A stretch of DNA of 6,195 nucleotides from Bacteroidota bacterium (GTDB lineage Bacteria > Bacteroidota > Bacteroidia > Chitinophagales > LD1): NCBI GenBank assembly GCA_028288545.1, contig JAQBNQ010000222.1, positions 1-6,195 of the forward strand, given 5' to 3'. The first letter of the stretch is position 1; every line of letters begins with the position of its first letter. Under the pieces are notes generated by a model. It worked only from the letters and a program-made list of their open reading frames with translations, did not search any database and was not told the DNA's origin. The translations under genes were made by a program, and so were the position numbers. This document shows, in pieces, positions 6,129 through 6,195 of the stretch.

Positions 6129-6195
6129 TTACTTTGTAATAACTATTGATTTTGTATCATAAAGTTTTCCATCACTAGTCAGTGCGTATTTGTAG
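6129..6195 (-). CDS. C-terminal end of a protein with a T9SS type A-like tail (partial)
   Basis: Only the last 21 codons are in the window, on the - strand, ending in tandem stops TAA TAA (6131-6126). The tail starts YKYALTSDGKLYD and ends TKSIVITK. The pattern Y-x-Y-x-L-x-x-DGK, a few residues, TK, hydrophobics and a final Lys resembles the last strands of the type A sorting domain that directs proteins through the Bacteroidota type IX secretion system. If so, the gene encodes a secreted or surface protein. The open frame to the edge, the double stop and the strong terminator 12 bases further on support a real gene end. The body of the protein is outside the window, so its function is unknown, and the sorting-domain call rests on a short resemblance. 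Confidence 0.6.
   Translation of the reverse strand, partial: YKYALTSDGKLYDTKSIVITK

Overview
The window looks like chromosomal DNA from a member of the Bacteroidota, probably Sphingobacteriales/Chitinophagales-like. The reasons are a moderate-to-low GC content, AT-rich intergenic DNA, almost no strong Shine-Dalgarno sequences, and a right-edge protein tail that resembles a type IX secretion (T9SS) sorting signal. This assignment is inference from style; no marker gene is present.

Layout from left to right: (1) the 3' end of a phytanoyl-CoA dioxygenase-like (PhyH, Fe(II)/2-oxoglutarate) gene on +; (2) a complete second PhyH-like gene on +, one base after the first; (3) a 181-bp convergent spacer with a perfect 11-bp inverted repeat directly after gene 2; (4) a third PhyH-like gene on -, preceded on the same strand by (5) a radical SAM gene with an N-terminal twitch-type cysteine domain; (6) a 149-bp divergent promoter region; (7) a UbiA-family membrane prenyltransferase on +; (8) a membrane-anchored SGNH/GDSL hydrolase or acyltransferase on -, convergent with UbiA and only 12 bp from it; (9) a strong 16-bp hairpin terminator; (10) the last 21 codons of another - strand gene.

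The most coherent theme is an oxidative tailoring cluster. Three PhyH paralogues of one subfamily (shared H-x-D-W-T-x-V-D-E-S core) flank a radical SAM enzyme, and a lipid prenyltransferase and a probably periplasm-facing SGNH enzyme lie beside them. The genes could jointly build or decorate a small molecule, lipid or surface glycan, but no substrate can be read from the sequence. No precursor peptide gene is visible inside the window. The transcription units seem to be PhyH1-PhyH2 (+), radical SAM-PhyH3 (-), UbiA (+), SGNH (-) and the right-edge gene (-), so a functional link between UbiA/SGNH and the dioxygenases rests on proximity only.
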